Below are positions 41,516 to 51,398 of a stretch of DNA of 64,000 bases, piece by piece (the stretch's first letter is position 1; each line of letters opens with the position of its first letter). The stretch is from an uncultured Flavobacteriaceae bacterium (lineage in GTDB: Bacteria; Bacteroidota; Bacteroidia; Flavobacteriales; Flavobacteriaceae), in the NCBI GenBank assembly GCA_947494565.1, contig CANLVG010000004.1, positions 186,001 through 250,000 on the forward strand, written 5' to 3'. The notes below the pieces were generated by a model, which was not told the origin of the DNA, made no database searches, and saw nothing but the letters and a program-made list of their open reading frames with translations. Position numbers and translations under genes: made by a program.

Positions 41516-42200
41516 TTTACATTGTTTTTAGATTATTATTCGGGGGTATCTACGCGGTTTGGTTTTGCAGGTTTGGTTTTAAACGTTAAAAATTTGTTAA
41601 GTACGGATGTGTCGAGAGTCGTCCAGATTTTGGAACGATACAGTGGAATAGTTAGGGCCAAAATCCCGAGTTGACCAAATCGAGAAACCGGGACATCTTC
41701 ACCAAAATGATCGCAAAACCCAATTATGCCTCGATCGATCATCTTGATCTTGGAAGTAAGGGGGCAACCGAGATTAGCGCAAAAAAATTAGGGTGACATG
41801 GTAGTGTAACAAGGCCCCGCGTCACTGCCTGAAAGTAGAGTGTTGTGGTTTGGAAGGGGAGCGTTTTAGTGCCCTTTGCAGGGCATCTAAGGTTAAACTG
41901 GCTTTCTTCATGGAGTGGTCCTCACGGGCGTATTGCAATACCTTTGCCGGTGTTATAAAAAAACACGAATGTGGCTTCGGAGTACAACGCTATTCGTTGT
42001 CCGGTCGGAAGCGTCTAGAAGAACCATTTTGATCGTACAAACGATTACAGCTACTATAGGCCTGATGAGTTTCATCCGTTACAGGCTGGAAGCCGAGAAG
42101 CGGCCCGAGTGAGTGATCACCAACTCAGGGATAAAATGAAGTGTCGCCCTTCTTTAGGGTCGAACCCATCGGTTTTCGGCCAAGAGAAGAATCTCAGTCC
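41516..42200. other. Intergenic region, no supported gene
   Basis: About 685 bp between the DUF4331 gene and the ThuA gene. Short open frames exist on both strands (for example 41536-41742 minus and 41850-42112 plus) but none has a signal peptide, recognisable motif or consistent codon use. A stretch on the minus strand near 41850-41950 reads AREDHSMKKASLTLDALQRA before a TGA and could be a gene remnant. The promoter of the DUF4331 operon must lie here. Confidence 0.55.
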
Positions 42201-43313
42201 CTACTTTAAGCTCTCAATGGTTAGGTGCTTGTCGACCCAATAGCTGTCATCTTTGAACCCGTACGCAGAGGGTTGGTAATCGCCAACAAGATCTACTTTG
42301 GCCGATTCGGGAACGGGTGAGCCCAAGGCCCAGAAAACACCATTTACAAGCAGACGACGCACCCCTTCATTCAACATATCAGTTGCGGCACCAATTGTTG
42401 AGGCGAACGCTTTTCCTTCTTTTCCACCAGGAATTTGATAGCTTTTTGTCCAAGCGATGGGCATCAAAATAGTATTGACCTTTAGGCCCTCGTTGTTTTC
42501 AGTAGCCAGTTTGGAATCGGTCGGTTTCAGTCCGAAGAACAAGTCGTTTTCATCAAAGTCACCTTCTCGATCGATGACCTGACCTAAAATGATAGGTTGG
42601 CTATCTCCTGGAAGCGGAAGGCGAACCCCATAGACATCGGTTGGTCCCCAAATACTGCCACTTTCTATTCCGGAAGCTATCGGATGTTTTTCAGCTCCAT
42701 CCGCAATGATTCCCCTCGTACTTTGGTGCTTGTGGTGTCCGTGATGTGTATGCCATTTTTCACCCAAGACCAATCTGCCGAAACCGTCTGTCCATTCTTC
42801 CATCGCTCCAGAATAGGCATTACTATAATGCCCAAAGTTGGTTTCATCATCCGCTGCGAAATTAAAGGCGTGGGTGGCCGTTCGAATTCCGACTATCGGT
42901 TTTCCCGCCTTAAGATAGTCCTCAAAGTGCTGCATCTGAGCATCCGGTAAGGCCCGAAAACGCGTAAGTAGTACCATCATATCAGCGGAGTCGAGCACTT
43001 CAAGTCCAGGGATGTTCTTCACGTAATTCGCATCAACAATTCCGGGTTTCTCTGGGTTTTGCGCGAACAGCACGGTGCATTTGAAGCCATGATGGGTCGA
43101 TAGAATTTTGGCCAATTGTGGAAGCGCTTCTTCCGAGCGGTATTCTTCATCGCCTGAGACCAATACAATATGCTTGGCATTCGGTGTGGCGCCTTCAAAA
43201 ACGAGCCATTCTTCAGGAGCATCTACAACGGCTTGTTCGATAACTTCCTCTTTTTTTTGTTCTTTACAGGTGATAAAGGCCAAACAGACAAACACATAAA
43301 TCAAGTTTTTCAT
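42201..43313 (-). CDS. ThuA-domain lipoprotein
   Basis: A 370-residue exported lipoprotein (LAFITC). The ThuA domain, a glutamine-amidotransferase-like fold, shows HIVLVSGDEEYRSEEALPQLAKIL, MMVLLTRFRALPDAQMQHFEDYLKAGKPIVGIRTATHAFNF and a metal-like HTHHGHHKHQS segment. ThuA proteins are linked to trehalose or other disaccharide use in rhizobia, but the reaction is not fixed. It is the end of the minus-strand half of the catabolic island, after the epimerase and MFS genes. Confidence 0.9.
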   Translation of the reverse strand: MKNLIYVFVCLAFITCKEQKKEEVIEQAVVDAPEEWLVFEGATPNAKHIVLVSGDEEYRSEEALPQLAKILSTHHGFKCTVLFAQNPEKPGIVDANYVKNIPGLEVLDSADMMVLLTRFRALPDAQMQHFEDYLKAGKPIVGIRTATHAFNFAADDETNFGHYSNAYSGAMEEWTDGFGRLVLGEKWHTHHGHHKHQSTRGIIADGAEKHPIASGIESGSIWGPTDVYGVRLPLPGDSQPIILGQVIDREGDFDENDLFFGLKPTDSKLATENNEGLKVNTILMPIAWTKSYQIPGGKEGKAFASTIGAATDMLNEGVRRLLVNGVFWALGSPVPESAKVDLVGDYQPSAYGFKDDSYWVDKHLTIESLK

Positions 43314-43340
43314 TTTCGAATCGTTAACTGGTTAAAGGGG

Positions 43341-44177
43341 CTATTGAATGCCATTTTTGATAAATTCAAGTCCTTGGGTATAGATTTCGGTGGAAGGGGA
43401 ATAGTCGCGCCAGACATTGATGGCGTTGGCAAATTCGGGAATAAGGGTGCTGAATGCTTCAATGGTCAGCCAACCATCATAGCCGATCTCCTTCAGTGTA
43501 GGGAATACATCATCCCATTGCACCTGACCACTTCCGGGCGTGCCACGATCGTTCTCGCTGATATGAACGTGCCTTAAAACGGGCGCAATTGTACGCAGTG
43601 CGTCAGACTGACTTTTTTCCTCAATATTGCTATGATGTGTATCATACATAGCTCCCAAATTCGGATGGTCAACGGCTTCGACCAAGGTCTTTAGGTCTGC
43701 CATGGTGTTATAGAGATAGCACTCAAAGCGGTTCAATGCCTCAGGGCATAGTATGATATTGGCGGTTGCGGCATATTCTGCAGCTTTGCGAAGCATTTCG
43801 GCGCTTCTTTTTCGTTCATCTTGGGTAGGGGGCTGTCTGGTGAAGTATGCAAAACTGGAGTGTAACGGCCCGCATATATTATCGGCACCTAAGGCTTGGG
43901 CATTATCTATGGCCCATTTTAGACGATCAAGACCCGCCTGTTGAACTTGGGCATCGGCACTTGAAATATTCTCTTCTGGGGCCAGTCCAGTGACGGTGGT
44001 CACGCCGAGGCCCAAATCGGCAAAATGATTTCCGAGTAGGGTATAATGCGATACATCGCCCTCGCCCATATACAGCTCGATACCATCGTAACCTGTGGCT
44101 TTGAGTTCGTCTATAATGGGATAGTGTTCTTCAGTAACGTGATTCGTCCAAAGGAGCATGTTCATTCCTATTTTCAT
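43341..44177 (-). CDS. TIM-barrel ketose 3-epimerase-like sugar isomerase
   Basis: A 278-residue cytoplasmic TIM-barrel enzyme of the sugar phosphate isomerase/epimerase superfamily. The metal and substrate residues match D-psicose/D-tagatose 3-epimerases: the Glu of PEALNRFE, Asp of MYDTHHSN, His of HVHISENDRGTPGSGQVQW and Glu of LTIEAFS. Such enzymes epimerise C3 of ketohexoses with Mn or Mg. It starts with MKIGMNMLLWTNHV. An MFS gene precedes it and a ThuA gene follows on the same strand. Confidence 0.88.
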   Translation of the reverse strand: MKIGMNMLLWTNHVTEEHYPIIDELKATGYDGIELYMGEGDVSHYTLLGNHFADLGLGVTTVTGLAPEENISSADAQVQQAGLDRLKWAIDNAQALGADNICGPLHSSFAYFTRQPPTQDERKRSAEMLRKAAEYAATANIILCPEALNRFECYLYNTMADLKTLVEAVDHPNLGAMYDTHHSNIEEKSQSDALRTIAPVLRHVHISENDRGTPGSGQVQWDDVFPTLKEIGYDGWLTIEAFSTLIPEFANAINVWRDYSPSTEIYTQGLEFIKNGIQ

Positions 44178-44232
44178 AGCAATTGCGTTTAATGTTCGTT
44201 CTTGTAAGAGGGGGAAGCTTACCCCCTAAATA

Positions 44233-44266
44233 AACAACCCCCTCCTGAGGCAGGCAGGGGATTGTT
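44233..44266. repeat. Inverted repeat related to the 22328 palindrome
   Basis: AACAACCCCCT (44233-44243) and AGGGGATTGTT (44256-44266) form an 11-bp stem with one mismatch, enclosing GGCAGGC. It shares GGCAGGCAGGG with the 22336-22359 palindrome. On the minus strand it is followed by T-rich sequence and may also terminate the MFS transcript. Confidence 0.5.
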
Positions 44267-44282
44267 CAATATTTCATCTTAA

Positions 44283-45527
44283 TTAGTGAGCCGCTGCGGG
44301 TACGGCATCATCCGATTTTCTGTTCTTCAACCAAAAATAGAGTATGGTAAAAAGTATGATTAGAATGCCAGGAAATAATACCATTGTTCCTAATGTGGCT
44401 TGCCCCGAGACGAGTTCTAATTCATCACCGGTTAATCCATTCGCTTCGGCGACCGCTCGATCAGCATCGATCCATCCACCAATGATGGGTTGAAAAATGG
44501 TATTCGCGAACATCCCCACGGCGCCGATAATCGACATTCCCAGCGCTCCACTTTTTGGCACCTTAGTAGCGACCAAACCAATCATATTCGGCCAGAAATA
44601 GGCAATTCCTAAGGCAAATATGATAGCTGCCACGTAGGCCATGGCCCCGGTTTGCGTACTAAAAAGATAGACGCCGATGGTCGCCAATACCGCCGAGCCT
44701 AGAAGCACACCGGTCTGGTCGAATTTAGCCACCATGTCCCCGCCAAAATAACGAGCCACGGCCATGAGTCCGGCCGTTAATGCAAGAATGATCATGGGGT
44801 GGGCCCCACTTTTTGATAGAATCAAACTTACCCATTGGTTCGGACCAAATTCCGAAATGGCGGTTAAGGACATACACACGGCGATAAATAGAAATAAGGG
44901 GGTAATCATGGCTTTGACATTGCCTGTTAGTGTTGCCGCCTCTTGCACTTTTGCCCTTGGCCATGACTGTCCGAAAAACAAATAGGCATAGATAAATGTG
45001 GGAATCAACAATAACCAAACTTGGTTACGGCCCAATATTTCAAGATTATCGGTCATGAACCCTGAGAGTAGACTACCTACGGCAATACCTCCTGGAAACC
45101 ACATATGAAACCGATTCAGCATCTTACTCATCTTATTCCCCTCATAAGCATCCGCAATCATAGGGTTACAGGCCGCTTCGGTACATCCGTTTCCAAGCCC
45201 AATGAGTAAATTAGCAATCAACAGCCCTACATAACTTCCAGAGAAGATGAGCATTAAAATACCAATAGCATGGGCAAAAAAGGCGAATTGCATAATTACC
45301 TTTCCGCCGACTTTATGATAGATCAATCCACCGATAACCATGGATATCGGAAACCCTAAAAACCACATTGATGTCGCAATACCGGCCTGACTTGCGGTCA
45401 AACCAAGTTCTATTTTGAGTTGATCTAATATGCCCGCAGCAATAGCAAAGGAAAAAGCAGTTGTGATCAAGGCAAAACAACTACCATAAAAGAGTCTGTT
45501 GGCATTCGTTGAAGTATTCGTTTCCAT
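44283..45527 (-). CDS. MFS sugar-type transporter
   Basis: A 414-residue transporter with twelve predicted membrane helices. Family landmarks include GFPISMVIGGLIYHKVGGKVIMQ between helices 2 and 3, GLGNGCTEAACNPMIAD, and GALGMSIIGAVGMFANTIFQPIIGGWID in the second half. It resembles sugar MFS carriers of Bacteroidota that occur with Gfo/Idh and TIM-barrel isomerase genes. It is divergent from the TIM-barrel gene at 45772, so both are likely expressed from the shared 45528-45771 region. Confidence 0.9.
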   Translation of the reverse strand: METNTSTNANRLFYGSCFALITTAFSFAIAAGILDQLKIELGLTASQAGIATSMWFLGFPISMVIGGLIYHKVGGKVIMQFAFFAHAIGILMLIFSGSYVGLLIANLLIGLGNGCTEAACNPMIADAYEGNKMSKMLNRFHMWFPGGIAVGSLLSGFMTDNLEILGRNQVWLLLIPTFIYAYLFFGQSWPRAKVQEAATLTGNVKAMITPLFLFIAVCMSLTAISEFGPNQWVSLILSKSGAHPMIILALTAGLMAVARYFGGDMVAKFDQTGVLLGSAVLATIGVYLFSTQTGAMAYVAAIIFALGIAYFWPNMIGLVATKVPKSGALGMSIIGAVGMFANTIFQPIIGGWIDADRAVAEANGLTGDELELVSGQATLGTMVLFPGILIILFTILYFWLKNRKSDDAVPAAAH

Positions 45528-45771
45528 AATTTGAAAAAGTTTGTATAAACTGTTAGATTAATTGGTTGTAGTGCTTTTTGAGTCTATAAGTTTACTTACT
45601 TTTTTGTTATTATCATAATTAATTTGCTCAAGTCTTGTCGGTTTATCACAAAATAAGCGTCCCTTTTACAAAACCAACAGTTTTATCGGCCATAATAGTC
45701 GAATTTTAATTAAATTAGTTGTCTTTGTGCACGTACACGTTACAAACAAATACCACTAAATCACATTCACA
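45528..45771. promoter_or_regulatory. Divergent promoter region of the catabolic island
   Basis: A 244-bp AT-rich gap between the divergent MFS and isomerase genes. I found no full TTG-N19-TAnnTTTG match. A TTTGT/ACAAA pair flanks 13 nt just before the second gene (45724-45746), at a place where a regulator could bind. No regulator gene lies in the island. Confidence 0.35.
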
Positions 45772-46815
45772 ATGCAAAAAAACAACTACCCTAAATTACA
45801 CAATGCCTCCTGGCCCGGAGTGGTAGGCAAAGGTCCTGATTCCGAACCGCCGATCGATATCGACACTATGATCGAACTCACAGCAAATGCCGAGGTAAAC
45901 GGAGTCAAATTCGACGGATTCGATCTTTTTGTGGCCGACCCTCATCTGGATATCGATTCATCGGATGATGCTATCAAGATCATGGCCGATAAGGCACGGG
46001 CCAAAAACCTGGAAATCGGAAGCCTTGTGGCACCCATTTGGGCCGGCACCGGTGGAGGTTCCGCAATGGGCTCCGTCGAGGAGCGGAAGCAATTCGTCTC
46101 TCAAGTGCGAAAGGCCTGCGAGATCGGCAAGAAGTTGCGTGATATCGGGGTAAGGCCAAATGGCATTGTGCGCATCGACTCTTCTATAGACCCCGAAAGT
46201 TGGGCCAAAGATGAAGTCGGAAATACGAAATTGATAGCCCAAACCTTTCGTGAAGCTTGTGATGTAGCTGCTGATTATGGAGAATCACTCGCTGCCGAAG
46301 GTGAAATCTGCTGGGGGGGTATGCACGGGTGGAAAACCATGCTCAAGACCCTTGAGGCCGTTGACCGACCCAATATCGGATTTCAAGCAGACATGGCGCA
46401 TACCTTATTATATCTCCTAGGATACAATAAGGAAGATGAGCGTATACTGCCGAAAGACTTTGATTGGAATGATAGAGCGACTTTGTCCGAAGGTCTTAAA
46501 ACGTTAACTGCTGCCCTTCGACCGTGGACTATCGACTTTCATGTGGCTCAAAATGACGGCACCGTTTTCGGCTCGGGTTCCCACGATAAAACAGGAAGGC
46601 ATTGTCAGGCCTCAGATCCCAACGGAAAATTGGATATTGCCGTAGATGCCGGTCACTGGTTACGTGACGAAAACGGGGTGCTCACCAAAAAGTTCAGACA
46701 TATCTGTTGGGATGGCTGTATGTTTCCCAATGATGTCATGATGCAACCCAAGACCTGGAATGATATTTTGGGTGCTATGATCCAAGTGCGCGACTTGCAT
46801 GGCTGGTATGAATAG
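45772..46815 (+). CDS. TIM-barrel sugar isomerase/epimerase
   Basis: A 347-residue cytoplasmic TIM-barrel protein of the xylose-isomerase-like superfamily. Metal positions are likely Glu in [10 protein letters not shown], Asp in FQADMAHT and His in [15 protein letters not shown]. The start is an ATG after a long A-rich leader. The specific reaction is unknown; such enzymes near Gfo/Idh dehydrogenases often isomerise oxidised sugars. It is the first gene of the plus-strand operon of the island. Confidence 0.85.
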   Translation: MQKNNYPKLHNASWPGVVGKGPDSEPPIDIDTMIELTANAEVNGVKFDGFDLFVADPHLDIDSSDDAIKIMADKARAKNLEIGSLVAPIWAGTGGGSAMGSVEERKQFVSQVRKACEIGKKLRDIGVRPNGIVRIDSSIDPESWAKDEVGNTKLIAQTFREACDVAADYGESLAAEGEICWGGMHGWKTMLKTLEAVDRPNIGFQADMAHTLLYLLGYNKEDERILPKDFDWNDRATLSEGLKTLTAALRPWTIDFHVAQNDGTVFGSGSHDKTGRHCQASDPNGKLDIAVDAGHWLRDENGVLTKKFRHICWDGCMFPNDVMMQPKTWNDILGAMIQVRDLHGWYE

Positions 46816-46884
46816 ATTAATAGAACTTCCGTGCTCTGGTAAAGGCCTTAGGGGACGAATTCTTCACGATAACACTTTTGAAAA

Positions 46885-48042
46885 ATGAGTAGTAAAAAAG
46901 AAATAAGAATAGGCTTGGTAGGATACGGATTTATGGGCCGTACACATTCCAATGCTTATAGACGCGTAGGGAACTTTTTCCCAGAATTAACACATACGCC
47001 TGTGTTGAAAGCCGTTTGTGCACGAAACGAAGATCGGCTAAAAGCATTTGCCGAACAATGGGGCTATGAATCGTATGAGACAGATTGGCGAAAACTGATC
47101 ACACGAGATGATATTGACGCTATTGATATCTGCACTCCGAATAACATGCATGCCGAAATTGCCATTGCGGCCGCCGAAGCCGGTAAGATGGTACTTTGCG
47201 AAAAACCGTTGGCCCGTACGGTGGCCGAGGCCCAACCGATGGTCGATGCTATTGAAAAGGCAGGGGTGCCAAATACGGTATATTTCAATTACCGACGCAT
47301 TCCCGCAGTCACTCTTGCCAAGCAGTTGATCGATTCAGGTAAACTAGGCAAGATCTTCCACTTCCGTTCCAACTTTTTGCAAGACTGGACCATAAGTCCT
47401 GAACTTCCACAAGGCGGGGAAGGACTTTGGCGACTCGACAATGCCGCGGCAGGCTCGGGAGTTACCGGTGATTTGCTAGCGCATTGTATCGATACTGCGA
47501 TGTGGCTGAATGGAGGAATAGCCGATGTGTCCGCCATGACAGAGACCTTTATTAAGGAGCGGGTACATACCGGAACCGGCGAAAAACAAAAAGTCGATAT
47601 CGATGATGCCTGTATTTTCCATTGCCATTTTGATAACGGGTCTCTCGGACTGTTCGAATCCACGCGCTACGCAAGAGGGCATAAGGCTTTGTTTACCTTC
47701 GAAATCAATGGGGAACATGCTTCGATTAAGTGGAACTTGCACGACCTAACCCGTCTAGAGTATTTCGACCATCGCGATGAGTCCATCGAAAGAGGCTGGC
47801 GTTCCATTCATGTAACTGATGGCGACCAGCCGTATATGGACAAATGGTGGGTGCCTGGATTATCCATTGGATATGAGCATAGCTTTGTGCATCAAGTAGC
47901 TGATTTCTTGAAATGTTTGGAGGATGGGAAACCCTGTTCGCCAACCTTCAAGGAAGCCCAAGAAACCCAGAAAGTCTGTGAGGCGGTCTTAGAATCCGCA
48001 AAGGCAAAAACTTGGAAAGATACTGGTGTCGAATGGTCGTGA
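46885..48042 (+). CDS. Gfo/Idh/MocA family oxidoreductase
   Basis: A 385-residue NAD(P)-dependent dehydrogenase. The N-terminal Rossmann domain carries [16 protein letters not shown] and the family's EKP motif ([14 protein letters not shown]). The C-terminal substrate domain contains [18 protein letters not shown], with the Asp/His pair used in hydride transfer. It probably oxidises a sugar or polyol at a secondary alcohol. It is followed by a zinc alcohol dehydrogenase on the same strand. Confidence 0.92.
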   Translation: MSSKKEIRIGLVGYGFMGRTHSNAYRRVGNFFPELTHTPVLKAVCARNEDRLKAFAEQWGYESYETDWRKLITRDDIDAIDICTPNNMHAEIAIAAAEAGKMVLCEKPLARTVAEAQPMVDAIEKAGVPNTVYFNYRRIPAVTLAKQLIDSGKLGKIFHFRSNFLQDWTISPELPQGGEGLWRLDNAAAGSGVTGDLLAHCIDTAMWLNGGIADVSAMTETFIKERVHTGTGEKQKVDIDDACIFHCHFDNGSLGLFESTRYARGHKALFTFEINGEHASIKWNLHDLTRLEYFDHRDESIERGWRSIHVTDGDQPYMDKWWVPGLSIGYEHSFVHQVADFLKCLEDGKPCSPTFKEAQETQKVCEAVLESAKAKTWKDTGVEWS

Positions 48043-48142
48043 GCAACGTCCTTTCGAAGGAGGGCGTATCGGCAAAAGATACTCTCCGTAAATTTTGAAA
48101 CCATAAAACCAACAACATCCATAAAAAAACGACAACGAATAC

Positions 48143-49252
48143 ATGAGTGAATCAATACAAGGCTTTTGCCTTCAAGGAAAGGAAAAAATTTATCCGAATG
48201 CAGACGATGTAACCAAGAATACGGCAGTGGTACCGATGGAGCTGCCACCCTTAAAGGAGGGCGAATTATTAGCAAAGACACTCTATACCGGCATCTGTGG
48301 CTCTGACAACAGCGCTTCCATTGGCAAGGCAAATTTTGATTGGGTAGAAAGACCGCGTATTATCGGTCACGAATTTAGCGCCCAGGTGCTCGAATTAGGG
48401 CCAGGCGACCATGGCGATGTCAAGGTGGGCGATATCTTTACCCCCTTGGCCATGTTAGGATGTCAAGAAGAAGATTGCCCTGCCTGTAGTGTGGCCAAAT
48501 GGAATCTTTGTGCCAGAAAGCAGATTATCGGTTTTCATAGAAACGGCGGTTTTGGCCAACGCGTAGTGCTAGAATCGGATCGGGTCGTACCCTTAATGGA
48601 AGGATTGACACCGGCGCAAGGCGCTTTGGTCGAACCCCTGTCGATTATTACAAACGCCCTATACCGCAAATGTGATATCAAACCTGGTCAAGATGTGGTG
48701 GTGACCGGTTGTGGAATCATCGGTTTAATGTCTGCCGAGGTTGCTAGAGCGGCAGGTGCTCGGGTAGCAGTGACAGGTATTGCCCATGACCGAGACATTC
48801 GTTTGAGAAAAGCAAAGGAACGTGGGTTTATCACTTTGGAAGTATCCCCAGAAGATACACTGACCTCCCAATTGCAAAAAGGAATTGCGGATACTAACGG
48901 TATTCCGTTCGGGATTAATGGAAAGGTAGATTTGCTCATCGAATGTTCCGGAGTGCCAGCAGTACTTACCGAAGCCATAGATGTGGTTCGCCCTGAAGGG
49001 GATATCTGTGTCATCGCGACCTATGGACAAGAGGTGCCGATCAATGCCACCCACCTAACACGAACCTCCTTGAACTTGAGAGGGTCGATGGGGTCATGCC
49101 GCGAAGATTATATGTCCGCAATGAAATTGATGGTCACGGGTGTTTTTCCGGCCGAGCATTACACCGATCTCTATGAATTTGAACATGTTACCCAGGCTTT
49201 TGAAGATTCTATAAAAGCCCGTAATATGAAGGCAGTCGTAAAAATGAATTAG
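48143..49252 (+). CDS. Zinc-dependent alcohol/polyol dehydrogenase (MDR)
   Basis: A 369-residue medium-chain dehydrogenase. The catalytic zinc site includes Cys of TGICGSDN and His-Glu of GHEFSAQVLELG. The four-Cys structural zinc site is CQEEDCPACSVAKWNLC. The NAD-binding motif VVVTGCGIIGLMSAEVA (G-x-G-x-x-G) is in the second half. It resembles sorbitol or threonine dehydrogenase-like polyol oxidases. It belongs to the sugar-oxidation operon. Confidence 0.92.
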   Translation: MSESIQGFCLQGKEKIYPNADDVTKNTAVVPMELPPLKEGELLAKTLYTGICGSDNSASIGKANFDWVERPRIIGHEFSAQVLELGPGDHGDVKVGDIFTPLAMLGCQEEDCPACSVAKWNLCARKQIIGFHRNGGFGQRVVLESDRVVPLMEGLTPAQGALVEPLSIITNALYRKCDIKPGQDVVVTGCGIIGLMSAEVARAAGARVAVTGIAHDRDIRLRKAKERGFITLEVSPEDTLTSQLQKGIADTNGIPFGINGKVDLLIECSGVPAVLTEAIDVVRPEGDICVIATYGQEVPINATHLTRTSLNLRGSMGSCREDYMSAMKLMVTGVFPAEHYTDLYEFEHVTQAFEDSIKARNMKAVVKMN

Positions 49253-49396
49253 ATTTTTGCCGGTCGGGGCGCAATTTTTAAATCCTTCCGTCAGGACTAC
49301 CTACTAACAAAATAAAGAATACGACAGGTTCGCCACAGATTTAAATCACAATGTAACCCGTACAGCATAAAAGAAATAGCACAGAAGAACTAGTAC

Positions 49397-50416
49397 ATGA
49401 CAAAAATTTTTATCACAGGAGGAACAGGTTGTATCGGCTCCGTTACCATCTATAAATTACTGCAATCGGATCAGGTCGATAAAATCATTATTGCAACACG
49501 CTCCAATAATGCAGAGCCCTTAAAATTATGGTTAGGGGAAGCACTTGACCCGCGTCTTGAGTTCGTGACCTTGGATGTATCCAATTACCTCGAAATTGAA
49601 CGGGTATTGCTTGAAGTGAGCCCGACCCATATCATTCATTTGGGGGCGTATCAAAGTCCTGATTGTTCACGCGACCATATTGGTGGAATGGAAATCAATA
49701 CGGGGGGAACCATGGCCTTATTCGATGCTGCGGAAAAACTTCCTGCATTGGAGCGATTCGTATTTGCCAGTTCTGCCGCCGTCTACGGAATGCGATTGAT
49801 GTATCCGCAAGAAACCATTTCGGAAGAGGTTCCCTTGGCCCCGCCCAATCACTACGGAATATGGAAATTAGCCGGGGAACACTTGGCGCGCTTGTTTTAT
49901 GACAATACCAAGGTACCTACGGTATGCCTGCGGATCAACACGACCTATGGAAAAGGCCGTGACAAAGGCAAAACCTCCGCCCCGACCAATGCGTTGAAAG
50001 CCATCGTATTGGCCGCGATAAAAAATGAAAAAGCCTCGTTTGAAATGCCTTATCAGGGTCGTGAAAATTACCATTATGTCGAGGATGTCGGCGCACAGTT
50101 CGCTGCAGTATGTATCCAACCGTACAAGGGTTTCGGAGCTTTCAATATTCAGGGGGAAACCATTCCTATTGCATCTTTTTTAGAGCTTGCGGCCAATCAG
50201 GCTAAAGAATTGGGTATGGGTGATCTTACGTCCTTGTCCATTGTTGAAAATGCCCCGCCCAACTTGTTTATCTGTGACTTGGACCATAGTAAAATCAATA
50301 GTACGTTTTCAAATCTACCCCTTACCGATATTTCCATAGGCATTCGAAAATCACTTTTGGAATTCAAGGAAATGGCTGAAAAAGGAATACTCACCTATTC
50401 AACACCGGCTTCATGA
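49397..50416 (+). CDS. NAD-dependent epimerase/dehydratase family protein
   Basis: A 339-residue extended short-chain dehydrogenase. It has FITGGTGCIGSVTIYKLL (G-x-x-G-x-x-G), SSAAVYG and the catalytic YGIWK (Tyr-x3-Lys). Such enzymes modify sugars or sugar acids, for example uronate dehydrogenases or NDP-sugar epimerases; which one is not decided here. It shares 4 nt with the next gene, so the two are coupled. Confidence 0.9.
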   Translation: MTKIFITGGTGCIGSVTIYKLLQSDQVDKIIIATRSNNAEPLKLWLGEALDPRLEFVTLDVSNYLEIERVLLEVSPTHIIHLGAYQSPDCSRDHIGGMEINTGGTMALFDAAEKLPALERFVFASSAAVYGMRLMYPQETISEEVPLAPPNHYGIWKLAGEHLARLFYDNTKVPTVCLRINTTYGKGRDKGKTSAPTNALKAIVLAAIKNEKASFEMPYQGRENYHYVEDVGAQFAAVCIQPYKGFGAFNIQGETIPIASFLELAANQAKELGMGDLTSLSIVENAPPNLFICDLDHSKINSTFSNLPLTDISIGIRKSLLEFKEMAEKGILTYSTPAS

Positions 50417-51390
50417 AAACAATAGGAATCGGTTTTATTGGAGCAGGCGACATTGCCAATTTGCATGCAGAGGCGATCAATGAATTGCAAGGTGCCGAGT
50501 TGATCGGATTATGGAACCGTACCCATGGCAAAGGGGCTTCGAAGGCCCTTGTCTATGGTTGTAAGGTATATAATTCCGTGGAGGAGTTACTGAATGACCC
50601 CAAGATAGATGCGGTGTTTGTGTTGACTAACATGGAGACCCATTGCGAGTATACGATCCAGGCCGCCAAGGCTGGGAAACATGTGCTGGTAGAAAAACCT
50701 GCTGCATCAAGCATCGATGAATTGGAACGAATGAATGCTGCTATTCAAGAAGCCGGTGTCCAATGTATGCCTGTGCACAATTACATCTATGAACCCGCAA
50801 TTGAACGTGCGAGGGCGATGATAGAAAACGGCAAATTGGGGGCGATAACCCAGTTCTACATGATGTACAACATACACCATGCCGATGAGATTCGCGCTCG
50901 GTATCCCGGAGTGATTCGGCAGATATTGACGCACCATAGCTACACCATGCTGTATCTCGCAGGGGTGCCAAAAACGGTGTCCTGTTTAATGAATACAGTA
51001 GATGATACCCTTGCGCCTCAAGAGAACGTGGCTATGGCGAATATTCAAATGGAAAATGGAACCTTAAGTCACCTCTGTGCCAGTTTTGCCAATGATGACC
51101 ACTCCGGAGACCCATGGACATGCATGATCAAGGTCATCGGCACTAAGGGTAGCACCCGATACAGTTATCGCGATTTTGTCATCAATGATCGTAACGGGGC
51201 ACATTCGCAGACCTATCAGAACTATCCTGAATCCATAAAAAATACGGCGACCCACTTTATTGATCGTGTAGTACGATTAGGTGAAGAACCCCTATCGAGC
51301 ATAAAGGATGCGATTACGTGTCAACAGATTATAGAGGCGTGTGAGTTATCCGTAGAAAAGGGCATACATGTCACCCTAACCAAAAACTAA
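50413..51390 (+). CDS. Gfo/Idh/MocA family oxidoreductase, second copy
   Basis: A 325-residue NAD(P) dehydrogenase with FIGAGDIANLHAEAINEL and VEKPAASSIDELERM. It is clearly different from the one at 46885, so the two probably act on different positions or substrates. Overlap with the preceding gene is 4 nt. Nine nt separate it from the secreted cytochrome dehydrogenase gene. Confidence 0.9.
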   Translation: MKTIGIGFIGAGDIANLHAEAINELQGAELIGLWNRTHGKGASKALVYGCKVYNSVEELLNDPKIDAVFVLTNMETHCEYTIQAAKAGKHVLVEKPAASSIDELERMNAAIQEAGVQCMPVHNYIYEPAIERARAMIENGKLGAITQFYMMYNIHHADEIRARYPGVIRQILTHHSYTMLYLAGVPKTVSCLMNTVDDTLAPQENVAMANIQMENGTLSHLCASFANDDHSGDPWTCMIKVIGTKGSTRYSYRDFVINDRNGAHSQTYQNYPESIKNTATHFIDRVVRLGEEPLSSIKDAITCQQIIEACELSVEKGIHVTLTKN

Positions 51391-51398
51391 ACCCACAG

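Noticed and set aside
41536-41742. Possible 68-residue gene upstream of the DUF4331 gene
   Set aside because: No signal peptide, recognisable motif or coding-like composition. The open frame can be explained by chance in a 685-bp gap.
41850-42112. Overlapping plus-strand open frames
   Set aside because: No recognisable family, and the opposite strand has equally plausible fragments. Neither has a good start context.
45724-45746. TTTGT/ACAAA palindrome as a LacI-type operator
   Set aside because: Only the outer five bases are inverted; the centre is not symmetric, and no LacI-family gene is near. It is kept only as a mention in the promoter entry.
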